The notes beneath the pieces were generated by a model, which ran no database searches, was not told the DNA's origin, and saw only the letters and a program-made list of their open reading frames with translations. Source: Pseudonocardia cypriaca (GTDB lineage Bacteria; Actinomycetota; Actinomycetes; Mycobacteriales; Pseudonocardiaceae). Taken from it: a stretch of DNA of 64,000 nt. Shown here one piece after another: positions 14,996-22,898 of the stretch. The position numbers and the translations under genes are program-made. Location of the stretch: the NCBI RefSeq assembly GCF_006717045.1, contig NZ_VFPH01000001.1, forward strand, positions 3,534,001 to 3,598,000, written 5' to 3'. How positions within the stretch are numbered: position 1 is the first letter of the stretch; every line of letters begins with the position of its first letter.

Positions 14996-16011
14996 CCGCG
15001 ACCGTGCGGGCCGGGCGGGTCTCGCTGCGGGTGGAGCCGGCGTCCGTGCTGCTCGGGGCCGCCGCGTGGACGGCGGCGGTCGCGGTGGCGCTGCACGCCG
15101 TGACCGTGGGCGACTACCCCATGCCGCTCTCCACCGTGCTCGACACGCTCGCCGGTCACGGCACGCTGCTCACCTACGACGTCGTCGTGCGCAACCGGCT
15201 GCCCCGCGCGCTCGTCGCGCTGCTGGTCGGCGCGGCGCTGGGGTCGGCCGGCATGGTGCTGCAACGCATCGCCCGGAACCCGCTCGTGAGCCCGGACGTG
15301 ATCGGGGTCGGGGCCGGGGCGTCCGCGGGAGCGGTGGTGGTGATCGTCGTGGCCGGGGCGGGCGCGACGGCGGTCGCCGCGGGAGCGCTGACCGGCGCGG
15401 TGGTCGCCTCGGCGACGGTCTACGCCGTCGCCGCCCGAGGTGCGGCCCACCGGCTCGTGCTGATCGGCATCGGCGTCACCGCGCTCGCGAACGCGGCCGC
15501 GTCGTTCCTGCTCACCCGCTCCGACCGGTACGCGGCCAAGCAGGCGGCCACCTGGCTGGTCGGCGACGTGGCCGGCCGCTCGTGGCCGGACGTGCTCACG
15601 GTGGCGGCCGGGCTCGCGATCGGAGCGCCCGTCGTGCTGCTGCTCACACGCCACCTGCGGCTGCTGGAGCTCGGTGACGACGTCGCGCGCTCCCTCGACG
15701 GCCGGATCGGAGCGGCCCGGGCCGCGCTGGTGGCGGCCGCGGTGGCGCTCACCGCACTTGCCACGGCCGCAGCGGGCCCGATCGCGTTCGTCGCGCTCGT
15801 CGCGCCGCAGATCGTGCGCCGGGTGCTCGGCCCGCGGTCCGCAGGCGTGCTGCCCGCGGCCGGGGTCGGAGCCCTCGTCGTGGTCTCGGCCGACCTCGCC
15901 GCGCGACGCCTGTTCAGCCCGGACGAGCTCCCGGCGGGCGTGCTCACCGCCGCCGTCGGCGCACCCGTCCTGCTGTACCTGCTGGTGCTGGTCAGCCGCC
16001 GTAGCGGCTGA
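14992..16011 (+). CDS. FecCD-family ABC transporter permease (second)
   Basis: 339 residues, multi-spanning, with RNRLPRALVALLVGAALGSAG, QRIARNPLVSPDVIGVGAGAS, a FLLTRSDRYAAKQAATWLVG stretch and, near the C-terminus, AAGPIAFVALVAPQIVRR and LPAGVLTAAVGAPVLLYLL (each cited here in part of its length). These are standard FecCD features. GTG start overlapping the first permease stop. No ATPase gene follows; the next gene is convergent and overlaps by 20 bp. The system must use an ATPase encoded elsewhere or be incomplete. Substrate unknown: iron chelate or corrinoid are the main options. Confidence 0.86.
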   Translation: MTATVRAGRVSLRVEPASVLLGAAAWTAAVAVALHAVTVGDYPMPLSTVLDTLAGHGTLLTYDVVVRNRLPRALVALLVGAALGSAGMVLQRIARNPLVSPDVIGVGAGASAGAVVVIVVAGAGATAVAAGALTGAVVASATVYAVAARGAAHRLVLIGIGVTALANAAASFLLTRSDRYAAKQAATWLVGDVAGRSWPDVLTVAAGLAIGAPVVLLLTRHLRLLELGDDVARSLDGRIGAARAALVAAAVALTALATAAAGPIAFVALVAPQIVRRVLGPRSAGVLPAAGVGALVVVSADLAARRLFSPDELPAGVLTAAVGAPVLLYLLVLVSRRSG

Positions 16012-16426
16012 TCCGTTCCGGCCGGATGACGATGCGGACGAGATCGGCCTCCACCATCGAGGTCAGCGCGGCGGCCTTCTCCGGGTCGTCGAGGTCCCAG
16101 TAGCGGGCGCCGAGGCGTTCTGCCAGCTCGCCTGCGCCGTCCTCCTCGATGGTGGCGGTGCCGCTGATCGCGATCCAGTTCTCCGGCTCCCCCACGCCGT
16201 TGGCCGCCACGAGCGACGCCCGCGGGTCCTGTTGCACCCGGCGGACCTTCGGCGAGGTGTTGAGGGAGAACAGCTGCACGGTGCCGTCGTCGGCCACCTC
16301 GAACCACACCGGCCGGGGCTCCGGGAGCCCCTTGCCGCCCGCCACGGTGAGGAACCCGATCCGGGGCGTGGCGAGGAACTCCCGGTCGGCGGCGGTCAGC
16401 TCTGCGTTGCTCGTCGTGCTGCTCAT
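15992..16426 (-). CDS. PPOX-class (pyridoxamine-phosphate-oxidase-like) flavin/F420-binding protein
   Basis: 144 residues forming a split beta-barrel: FLATPRIGFLTVAGGKG, PEPRPVWFEVADDGTVQLFS, SPKVRRVQQDPRASLVAANG and ENWIAISGTATIEED are the usual strand blocks. Such small actinobacterial proteins bind FMN or F420 and act as reductases or oxidases on varied substrates. The gene is convergent with the FecCD permease (20-bp overlap) and nearly back to back with the DUF1707 gene. Function beyond the fold cannot be assigned. Confidence 0.8.
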   Translation of the reverse strand: MSSTTSNAELTAADREFLATPRIGFLTVAGGKGLPEPRPVWFEVADDGTVQLFSLNTSPKVRRVQQDPRASLVAANGVGEPENWIAISGTATIEEDGAGELAERLGARYWDLDDPEKAAALTSMVEADLVRIVIRPERISRYGG

Positions 16427-16480
16427 CGATGATCACCAACGCCGTTCGGCGCCTGGTCATTCCCCGGCCGCCGATACGGT

Positions 16481-17125
16481 GTGGGTGTGCCCGACCAACC
16501 CGCCGCCCGCTTCCTGCGCGTCTCCGATGCCGAGCGGGAGCACGTCGTCGGGCTGCTGCAACGCGCCACCGGCTCCGGACTGCTCGACCTCGACGAGTTC
16601 ACGAGCCGCGTCGACACCGCCCTCGCGGCGCGCACCAGGGGCGAGCTGAACGCGGTGCTGCTCGACCTGCCGGGCCTGACGCACGCGGAGCGGCCGGCGC
16701 AGGTCCCGGCACCCGCCCGGCCTCCCGTCCACCGCCCCACCCCCGTCGTCACCGAGATCGACACCGGCGGTGAGGTCCGCAGCATGCTCGGCTCGGTGAC
16801 CCGCCGGGGTGTCTGGGACGTGCCCGCGCACCTGGTGGTGCGCAGCACGCTCGGGTCGGCGGAGCTCGACTTCACCGAGGCGCGCATCCCGCACGACGTC
16901 GTCGACGTCGAGCTGGAGGTGGTGGCGGGCTCGGTGGAGCTGCGGCTGCCCGCGGGCGCCCGGGTGGAACACGGCGACCTGCAGGCCACGCTCTCCAGCG
17001 TCGAGAACCACGTGCGTGGCCGCGCGGACGCCCCGGACGGCCCGCTCTTCCGGATCCGCGGCTCGGTCCGCGCGGGTTCGGTGGAGATCCGCCCGCCGCG
17101 CAAGTCCCGCTGGTGGCGACGGTAG
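16481..17125 (+). CDS. DUF1707 / LiaF-C-like domain protein
   Basis: 214 residues. The first 60 form a DUF1707 domain (LRVSDAEREHVVGLLQRATG, then LLDLDEFTSRVDTALAA), common in actinobacterial membrane-stress and regulatory proteins. Residues 90-200 resemble the beta-helical LiaF C-terminal domain (SMLGSVTRRGVWDVP, LVVRSTLGSAELDF, VVAGSVELRLPAGARVE). No membrane segment is present. GTG at 16481 or at 16487; there is no ribosome site, but a TACGGT box lies just upstream, so a leaderless transcript is plausible. Confidence 0.78.
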   Translation: MGVPDQPAARFLRVSDAEREHVVGLLQRATGSGLLDLDEFTSRVDTALAARTRGELNAVLLDLPGLTHAERPAQVPAPARPPVHRPTPVVTEIDTGGEVRSMLGSVTRRGVWDVPAHLVVRSTLGSAELDFTEARIPHDVVDVELEVVAGSVELRLPAGARVEHGDLQATLSSVENHVRGRADAPDGPLFRIRGSVRAGSVEIRPPRKSRWWRR

Positions 17126-17150
17126 GCCGAGGCCCGGTTTCTCGGCCCGG

Positions 17151-17209
17151 GTTCCGACGAACGGCGCGTTCGTCGGATAGGTTCCGACGAACGCGCCGTT
17201 CGTCGGAAC
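17151..17209. repeat. Double palindrome, family 2, copy 2 (between convergent genes)
   Basis: Perfect 26-bp arms at 17151-17176 and 17184-17209 around a 7-base loop (ATAGGTT). Each arm is itself a hairpin (CCGACGAACG-GCG-CGTTCGTCGG). It lies 25 bp after the DUF1707 stop and 7 bp from the stop of the convergent LysR gene. It is almost identical to 6135-6187. Position and symmetry fit a bidirectional terminator. Confidence 0.85.
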
Positions 17210-17216
17210 GGGCGAG

Positions 17217-18107
17217 CTAGGGCACGGTCTCCGCGACCACGGCGGCGAAGGCGCGGATCCTCGCGTTCTCGTGGTCCTGGTGCCACACCAGTCCGAGAGC
17301 CGTCTCCGGGAGCCCGGCCACCGGGACGTCGACCACGTCGCGGCGGCGGTGGTAGGCGGCCGTCGGCTCGCACAGCAGCATCCCGCCGCGGTTCGCGGCG
17401 ATGAGCCACACGCCTTCCTGCAGCGTGCTGACGGCGGGGCCGCTCGGGATGGGCCGCCCTCCGGGCGTGGCGGCGGGGGCGTGGGCGCGGCGCCAGTACT
17501 CCCCTGCCGGCTCGGCAGCGGAGATCAGCGGGACGTCGGCGAGGTCCTCGGCGGAGACCTCGGCCCGCCGGGCGAGCGGGTGGCGGGTGGAGATCGCGAG
17601 TCGTTGCGGCTGCCGCGAGAACACGGGGCCGAGCACGAGCCCGTCCTCCTCGACGGGCAGCAGCACGACGGCGGCGTCGACCTCGCCGCGGTGCACCGGC
17701 CCGAACGGGTCGGAGAGCGGGATCTCGGCGATCTCGACGCTGCTGCCCGCGTGCCGGTCCTGGAAGGCCGTGACGGCCGCGAGCAGGCGGTCGTCGGCCG
17801 TGCCCTGGAACCCGACGCGCAACGGGCCGGGGACGGACCGGGCCTCGGAACGGGTCTCCTCGACCGCGGCCCGCAGCGCGCCGTAGGCGGGTTCGAGCGC
17901 GTCCCGGAACCGCTGCCCGAGCGGGGTGAGCCGCACGCTGCGGCTGGTGCGGCTGACGAGGCGGGCGCCCACGCGCCGCTCCAGCGAGCCGATCAGCTGG
18001 CTGACCCGGCTCTGCGAGACGTACAGCCGCTCACCCGTCCGCCCGAAGTGCAGCTCCTCGGCGAGGACGAGGAAGCACTCCAGCTCCCGGATCTCCAGCC
18101 CGCCCAC
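17217..18107 (-). CDS. LysR-family transcriptional regulator
   Basis: 296 residues. The winged helix is at 1-60 (ELECFLVLAEELHFGRTGERL, then SQSRVSQLIGSLERRVGARL; read here in parts) and is followed by a periplasmic-binding-like effector domain starting at GPLRVGFQGTADDRLL. The gene diverges from an MFS exporter 89 bp away, and a T-N11-A palindrome lies between them, the usual arrangement for LysR control of a neighbour. Confidence 0.88.
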   Translation of the reverse strand: MGGLEIRELECFLVLAEELHFGRTGERLYVSQSRVSQLIGSLERRVGARLVSRTSRSVRLTPLGQRFRDALEPAYGALRAAVEETRSEARSVPGPLRVGFQGTADDRLLAAVTAFQDRHAGSSVEIAEIPLSDPFGPVHRGEVDAAVVLLPVEEDGLVLGPVFSRQPQRLAISTRHPLARRAEVSAEDLADVPLISAAEPAGEYWRRAHAPAATPGGRPIPSGPAVSTLQEGVWLIAANRGGMLLCEPTAAYHRRRDVVDVPVAGLPETALGLVWHQDHENARIRAFAAVVAETVP

Positions 18108-18124
18108 CGCACGACCTCCGATCG

Positions 18125-18139
18125 ATGAGTCCCGCTCAT
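18125..18139. promoter_or_regulatory. LysR-type T-N11-A box
   Basis: ATGAG-TCCCG-CTCAT, a 15-bp inverted repeat 18 bp from the LysR start and 58 bp before the MFS start. It has the T-N11-A spacing expected of LysR binding sites. Confidence 0.55.
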
Positions 18140-18196
18140 GGAAGCGTGAGAGCTCCGTCGTTGTTCCGCGGCGCCGCCGGCGCTGTGCTGGGGATC

Positions 18197-19351
18197 ATGA
18201 CGCACCTGACTCGCACGACCGGCTGGCCGGCCGTGCTCGTGGTGGCGACCGGCATCTTCACGGTCGTCACGTCGGAGATGCTGCCGGTGGGGCTGCTCAC
18301 CCCGATGGGCGCCGCGCTGCAGGTCAGCGAGGGGACGGCCGGGCAGACGCTGACGACGACGGGGATCGTCGCGGCCGTCGCGGCGCCGCTCGTGGTGCCC
18401 GCCCTCGGCCGCATCGACCGGCGGACGGCACTGGTGGCGCTGACGGCGCTGCTCGCGGCGGCCAACCTGCTGGCCGCGTGGGCGCCCGCCTTCGCGGTGA
18501 TGGTCGTCGCCCGCGTGCTTGTGGGGGTCGCGATGGGCGGGATCTGGGCGCTCTCGGCGGGACTCGCGGTACGGCTCGTGGCGCCCGGCGCCGTCGGGCG
18601 CGCCACCGCCACGATCTTCAGCGGCATCGCCGTGGCGTCCGTGCTCGGCGTGCCCGCCGGCACGTTCCTCGGCGCGATCGCCGGGTGGCGGGCCGCGTTC
18701 GTGGTGGTCGGGGCGCTGTCGGCGGCGGTGGCGCTCGCGATGGTGGTGCTGCTCCCCCGGCTTCCGGCCGAGCGCGCGCCGGGTCTGTCCGGCGTCACCG
18801 CGCTGTTGCGCAACCCGCCGGTGGCCACCGGGCTGGTCGTGGTGGCGCTGCTCGTCGTCGGGCACTTCGGGGCCTACACCTACGTGCGCCCGGTACTGGA
18901 GGGCCTTGCGATCGACGCCCCGCTGATCGGCACGCTGCTGCTGGTCTACGGCGTCGCGGGCGTGCTGGGCAACTTCGTGGCCGGAACGGCAGCGGTCCGG
19001 TCGGTACCGCGCACGATGCAGGTGCTCGCCGGGCTGGTGGTGGCGGCCGTGCTGCTGCTCGCGCTCGCGCCGTCCGCATCCCTCGCCGCCGTCGCGCTCG
19101 TGGTGTGGGGCCTGGGCTACGGCGGGGTCTCGGTGACCGCCCAGACGTGGATGATGGCCGCCGCCCCCGAGGCCCGCGAGACGGTCTCGTCGCTGTTCGC
19201 CGCGGTCTTCAACGGGGCCATCGCGCTGGGCGCGGTGGGCGGCGGCCTGGTCGTCGACGGCTTCGGCCCGAGTGCGGTCCTGGTCTGGGGCGCGGTCCTG
19301 GCCGCGGCCGCCCTGGTGGCCGTCGCTACGGGCCGGGCTCCACGGAGCTGA
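18197..19351 (+). CDS. MFS transporter, 12-TM DHA1-type exporter (AraJ/CmlR-like)
   Basis: 384 residues and about 12 hydrophobic helices. Early in the chain TSEMLPVGLL resembles the start of AraJ/YdhP-type exporters, and the loop after helix 2 has LGRIDRRTALV in the place of the MFS signature. ATG 18197 is chosen because the first helix follows closely; the frame is open back to 18125 but that stretch overlaps the LysR box. Probably controlled by the divergent LysR protein. Substrate unknown (drug or sugar efflux). Confidence 0.83.
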   Translation: MTHLTRTTGWPAVLVVATGIFTVVTSEMLPVGLLTPMGAALQVSEGTAGQTLTTTGIVAAVAAPLVVPALGRIDRRTALVALTALLAAANLLAAWAPAFAVMVVARVLVGVAMGGIWALSAGLAVRLVAPGAVGRATATIFSGIAVASVLGVPAGTFLGAIAGWRAAFVVVGALSAAVALAMVVLLPRLPAERAPGLSGVTALLRNPPVATGLVVVALLVVGHFGAYTYVRPVLEGLAIDAPLIGTLLLVYGVAGVLGNFVAGTAAVRSVPRTMQVLAGLVVAAVLLLALAPSASLAAVALVVWGLGYGGVSVTAQTWMMAAAPEARETVSSLFAAVFNGAIALGAVGGGLVVDGFGPSAVLVWGAVLAAAALVAVATGRAPRS

Positions 19352-19364
19352 GGGTCTCACGCGT

Positions 19365-19426
19365 CTTGTCATTGACAAGATGCGGTTCTCGGGGCATCTT
19401 GGCAGTGTCATCTTGTCAATGCCAAG
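19365..19426. promoter_or_regulatory. Repeated CTTGNCA operator upstream of the DoxX-like gene
   Basis: CTTGTCA-T-TGACAAG at 19365-19379 is a perfect 7-bp inverted repeat; CTTGTCA-A-TGCCAAG at 19412-19426 is a near copy, and a half site CTTGGCA lies at 19398-19404. A TTGACA -35-like box (19372-19377) is inside the first palindrome. Such sites suit a MarR- or HxlR-type repressor, but no gene for one is adjacent. Confidence 0.6.
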
Positions 19427-19439
19427 ACTCGGAGTCCTC

Positions 19440-19895
19440 GTGGAACCACTGATCACCCTCATCGCCGTCACCGCGCTCCTGCTCGTCCTGGGCGCGCTCG
19501 GGGTCCGGGCCCTGCGGCCGTGGCCGGTCGCCGTTCGTGGCGGGCTGGCGGCGATGTTCACGCTCACCGGCGTCGTGCACTTCGTCTTCATGCGCGAGGA
19601 GCTGATCGCCATGGTCCCGCCCGCACTGCCGGCGCCCGGGCTGCTGGTGACCATCACCGGCGTGCTCGAGCTGGCCGGCGCGGCCGGACTACTGCTCCCC
19701 CGCACCGCGCCATGGGCGGCAGGCGGTCTCTCCCTGCTGCTCGTCGCCATGTTCCCGGCGAACGTGCACGCCGCGCTGGAGGGCACCGCCACGCCACTGC
19801 TGCCGCGCACCCTCATGCAGGTGCTGTTCCTCGCAGCCACGCTCGCCGTGGTCGCCCACCACGTGCGGGCGCGCCGGGAGCCCGCCCTCGCGTGA
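19440..19895 (+). CDS. DoxX-like small integral membrane protein
   Basis: 151 residues with four hydrophobic helices. LTGVVHFVFMREELIAMVPP and ITGVLELAGAAGLLLPR are typical of the DoxX_2-like family, whose members are linked to redox or thiol stress in some bacteria. GTG 19440 has GGAG 5 bp upstream; an in-frame ATG at 19419 overlaps the operator and is less likely. The strong palindromic operator upstream suggests tight repression of this single gene. Confidence 0.72.
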   Translation: MEPLITLIAVTALLLVLGALGVRALRPWPVAVRGGLAAMFTLTGVVHFVFMREELIAMVPPALPAPGLLVTITGVLELAGAAGLLLPRTAPWAAGGLSLLLVAMFPANVHAALEGTATPLLPRTLMQVLFLAATLAVVAHHVRARREPALA

Positions 19896-19901
19896 GGGTC
19901 C

Positions 19902-20120
19902 TCAGGTCGTGGCGCGCAACACGGGCCGGCCCGCGGGCCGGCGCGGGGGCGGCGGTTCGAGGCGCCCGAGGGTCAGCAGCGGAAGCGAGTCACTCGAGCG
20001 GGACGCCGGATGATCGGGGTTCTCGCCCAGCTCAGGAGATCTGAGGAGCTTGGCCTCGAGCCGCTGCAGCAGCAGCGTCGCCAGGAGGACGGCGACCGGC
20101 ACGACGAGCGAGATCCACAC
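19902..20120 (-). CDS. Small single-TM hypothetical protein
   Basis: 72 residues starting with GTG. Residues 2-20 form a hydrophobic segment (WISLVVPVAVLLATLLLQR), followed by an acidic/basic and then Pro/Arg-rich tail. A GAGGA ribosome site lies just upstream. Small proteins with this N-terminal helix are frequent in actinomycetes. Function unknown; the tail beyond residue 35 has no recognisable pattern. Confidence 0.5.
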   Translation of the reverse strand: MWISLVVPVAVLLATLLLQRLEAKLLRSPELGENPDHPASRSSDSLPLLTLGRLEPPPPRRPAGRPVLRATT

Positions 20121-20284
20121 ATCCTCGGCTACCCCGGCAGCAGGGGCCCGTACACGACACGCGGGCGAGGCCGCCCGGACGGGCTACATTTTTCTTCCGC
20201 GGCTCACGAGTGGTAGCCGGATGTCCCCCACATCGGTCACGCTCCGCGTCGCCGCCGCCCAGCCGCGCCGGATACGGTTCCCGG

Positions 20285-20692
20285 ATGAGCGACAGCGACC
20301 CCGCCGACGTCATGACGGTGACCGCCACGCGCATGGGTCCGGCGGCCGTGGTGACGGTGACCGGCGAGCTGGACCTGCTGACGGCGCGGAAGTTGATGAA
20401 TACGGTCGACGAGACGCGGCAGTGGCCGGGCCTCGCCGGCGTCGTCGTCGACCTGAGCGCGGTGAGCTTCCTCGGCTCGTCCGGGCTGGGCACCCTGGCC
20501 GAGCTGGCCACCCGGACGACGGCGCCCACCGGAAGCGGCGGCTACCGCTCGCAGCCCCCCGAGCCGGTCCCCCCGTTGCGGCTCGTGGCGCCGAGCGGGA
20601 ACAGCGCCGTCGTGCGCCCGTGGGAGACGATGAACCTGCAGCAGATCCTGCCGCTGCACCCGGATCTGGACAGCGCTCTCCAGAGTTTCTGA
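20285..20692 (+). CDS. STAS-domain anti-sigma factor antagonist
   Basis: 135 residues. It has the full STAS signature: AVVTVTGELDLLTARKL, then GVVVDLSAVSFLGSSGLGTL, where the first Ser of FLGSSG is the usual phosphorylation site, and a later RLVAPSGNSAVVRPWE strand block. Such proteins bind a serine kinase/anti-sigma factor and release the sigma factor when unphosphorylated. No partner kinase is adjacent, so it acts in trans or in a global stress network. The ATG is chosen at the domain edge. Confidence 0.85.
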   Translation: MSDSDPADVMTVTATRMGPAAVVTVTGELDLLTARKLMNTVDETRQWPGLAGVVVDLSAVSFLGSSGLGTLAELATRTTAPTGSGGYRSQPPEPVPPLRLVAPSGNSAVVRPWETMNLQQILPLHPDLDSALQSF

Positions 20693-20740
20693 CCTGCGGG
20701 TTATCTTCTACCGGCATCCCCATTCGAGGACAGGAGATCC

Positions 20741-21712
20741 GTGGCCCGCGCCGATCTGCCCCTTGACGAGCTCGTCTCCTTCCGCCCCGACGTCACCGAA
20801 CCGGACGACTTCGACGCGTTCTGGGCCCGCACGCTCGACGACGCCCGCACCCACGACCTGGACGTCCGGTCGGAGGAGGTCGACACGCCCTACCGCACCG
20901 TCCGGGTGCAGGACGTGACCTTCAGCGGGTTCGGCGGCGACCGCATCGGCGCCTGGTTCACGGTGCCCCGCGCGGAGGAGGGCCCGCTCCCCGCGGTCGT
21001 GGAGTTCATCGGCTACAACGGCGGCCGCGACCTGCCGGGCGAGTCGCTGCGCTGGGCGAGCGCGGGCTACGCGCACCTGCTCGTCGACACGCGCGGGCAG
21101 GGCGCGCGGTGGGGAGGGGGCGGGCGCACGGCCGACCCGCACGGCTCCGGCCCGGCCACCCCCGGCTTCATGACCCGCGGCATCGACCACCCGGACACCT
21201 ACTTCTACCGGCGGGTGTTCACCGACGCCGTGCGCGCCGTCGAGGCGGTCCGCACGATGCCCGGCGTCGACGCCGGGCGCGTGGCCGTGCAGGGCGCCAG
21301 CCAGGGCGGTGGGATCACCCTCGCCGTGGCCGGGCTGGTGCCCGACGTCGCAGCCGCGCTGCCCGACGTCCCGTTCCTCTGCCACTTCACCCGTGCCCTC
21401 GACATCTGCGACAAGGACCCGTACGCAGAGGTCACCCGCTACCTCTCCGTCCACCGGCCGCGCGCGGACGACGTGCTGCACACGCTCTCGTACTTCGACG
21501 GGGTGAACTTCGCCAAGCGCGCCGCCGCACCCGGGCTGTTCTCGGTGGCGCTGATGGACCTGATCTGCCCGCCGTCCACGGTGTACGCCGCGTACAACCA
21601 CTACGCGGGCGACAAGGAGATCGAGGTCTACCGCTACAACGACCACGAGGGCGGCGAGTCGTACCAGCGGCAGGCCCAGATCCGGTGGCTGGACAAGCTG
21701 CTGGGCCGGTAG
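20741..21712 (+). CDS. Acetyl xylan esterase / cephalosporin-C deacetylase-family hydrolase
   Basis: 323 residues, the usual AXE1 length. The N-terminal block has PDVTEPDDFDAFWARTL, the oxyanion-hole region is in VVEFIGYNGGRDL, the nucleophile Ser187 is in QGASQGGG, and the acid and base are in MDLICPPSTVYAAYN and YNDHEGGES. It removes acetyl groups from xylo-oligosaccharides or related esters in the cytoplasm. GTG start with GGAG six bases upstream. No other xylan gene is nearby. An IS30 copy lies 56 bp downstream. Confidence 0.9.
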   Translation: MARADLPLDELVSFRPDVTEPDDFDAFWARTLDDARTHDLDVRSEEVDTPYRTVRVQDVTFSGFGGDRIGAWFTVPRAEEGPLPAVVEFIGYNGGRDLPGESLRWASAGYAHLLVDTRGQGARWGGGGRTADPHGSGPATPGFMTRGIDHPDTYFYRRVFTDAVRAVEAVRTMPGVDAGRVAVQGASQGGGITLAVAGLVPDVAAALPDVPFLCHFTRALDICDKDPYAEVTRYLSVHRPRADDVLHTLSYFDGVNFAKRAAAPGLFSVALMDLICPPSTVYAAYNHYAGDKEIEVYRYNDHEGGESYQRQAQIRWLDKLLGR

Positions 21713-21768
21713 CGCTGACTGCCAGCCGCGGCGATCAAGGGCTGATGGTCGCGGCCGAAGACTTGATC

Positions 21769-22888
21769 TCAAGTGGTTGTTGCAAGGAGCATGATCATCG
21801 GGAGGTGGTCATGCCGGGGAAGCGACTGACCGAGCAGGAGCGGGGCCAGATCGAGGCGTTCTGGCGGGCGGGGGTGGACCTTCCCCGAGATTGGGGCGGC
21901 GATCGGGCGTGATCCCAGCACGGTGTGGCGGGAGGTGTCGAAGTACAACTCCCACCGTCACGGCCACAAGAACCCGCTGCGTCGGCGAGGACGTGGGCCG
22001 GGGCTGGGTGGGGTGTATCGGTGGGGCTATGACGCCGGCTCCGCGCATGCCCGCGCCGCAGCGCAGGCGCGCCGCCCTAAGACACCGCGCCTGGCGGTCG
22101 ATTCACCGCTGCGAGACGCGGTGATCGAGGGGCTCAGACAGCAGTGGGCGCCCACCCAGATCGCTGGGCGGCTGCGGCGCGACAACCCCGATGATGAGTC
22201 GATGCAGGTCTCCCACGAGACGATCTACCAGGCCATCTACGTCCAGTCCCGTGGTGGGCTACGTCAACTCCTGGGACCGCAGGTGCTGCGCTCGGGACGA
22301 GCCCGACGGGTCATTCGCCGTCCTGACCGCGCCGGTTGTGATCAGCGCCGTCGCCGCGACAAGTTGCTCAAGATCTCCGCGCGGCCGGCCGAGGTCGCTG
22401 ACCGGGCCGTGCCCGGGCACTGGGAAGGCGACCTGATCATGGGTGCGCGGCGGGACACCGCGATCGCGACACTGGCTGAGCGCAGCTCCCGGTTCCTGCT
22501 GATGGTCGCGCTTCCCCAGCTGGCCCACCGAGACCCGATCGCGGTCGCTGATGCCCTGGCCGTGCACATGCTCACCCTGCCGGTCGCGCTACGCCGGTCA
22601 CTGACCTGGGACCGCGGCCTGGAGATGGTCCACGGACACGCCACGTTCTCCCTGGCCACCCAGCTTCCGGTCTACTTCGCCGACCCGCACAGCCCTTGGC
22701 AGCGCGGGACGAACGAGAACATCAACGGGCTGATCCGCCAGTACCTGCCCAAGAGCACCCCACTACCGGGCGCCCAAGCCGATGTTGACCGCATCGCCGA
22801 CCTGCTCAACCACCGCCCCCGCCACACACTGGGATGGCAAACTCCAGCCGAGAAACTCAACGAACTGCTCCTTGCAACAGCTGCTTGA
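21769..22888 (+). mobile_element. IS30-family insertion sequence
   Basis: About 1.1 kb, bounded by imperfect terminal inverted repeats: the left end starts with TCAAGTGGTTGTTGCAAGG (21769-21791) and the right end is its partial complement (22866-22888, ending in CTTGA). The block TGTTGCAAGGAGCA is identical at both ends. The transposase stop codon lies inside the right repeat. A target duplication could not be defined. The transposase is frameshifted, so this copy is probably inactive unless complemented. Confidence 0.85.
21811..22888 (+). pseudogene. IS30-family transposase with a +1 frameshift
   Basis: The first 24 codons from ATG 21811 encode the IS30 helix-turn-helix (RLTEQERGQIEAFWRAGVD). 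At the CCCC run 21883-21886 the frame is lost and a stop follows at 21910-21912. Removing one C restores PEIGAAIGRDPSTVWREVS and joins it to the downstream frame, which carries the rest: SHETIYQAIYVQSRG, the catalytic DDE core (GHWEGDLIMG, TWDRGLEM and PWQRGTNENINGLIRQYLPK) and a normal C-terminus. About 358 residues when repaired. IS30 transposases are usually one frame, so this is either decay or a sequencing error in the C run. Confidence 0.85.
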
Positions 22889-22898
22889 AACCGCCAGA

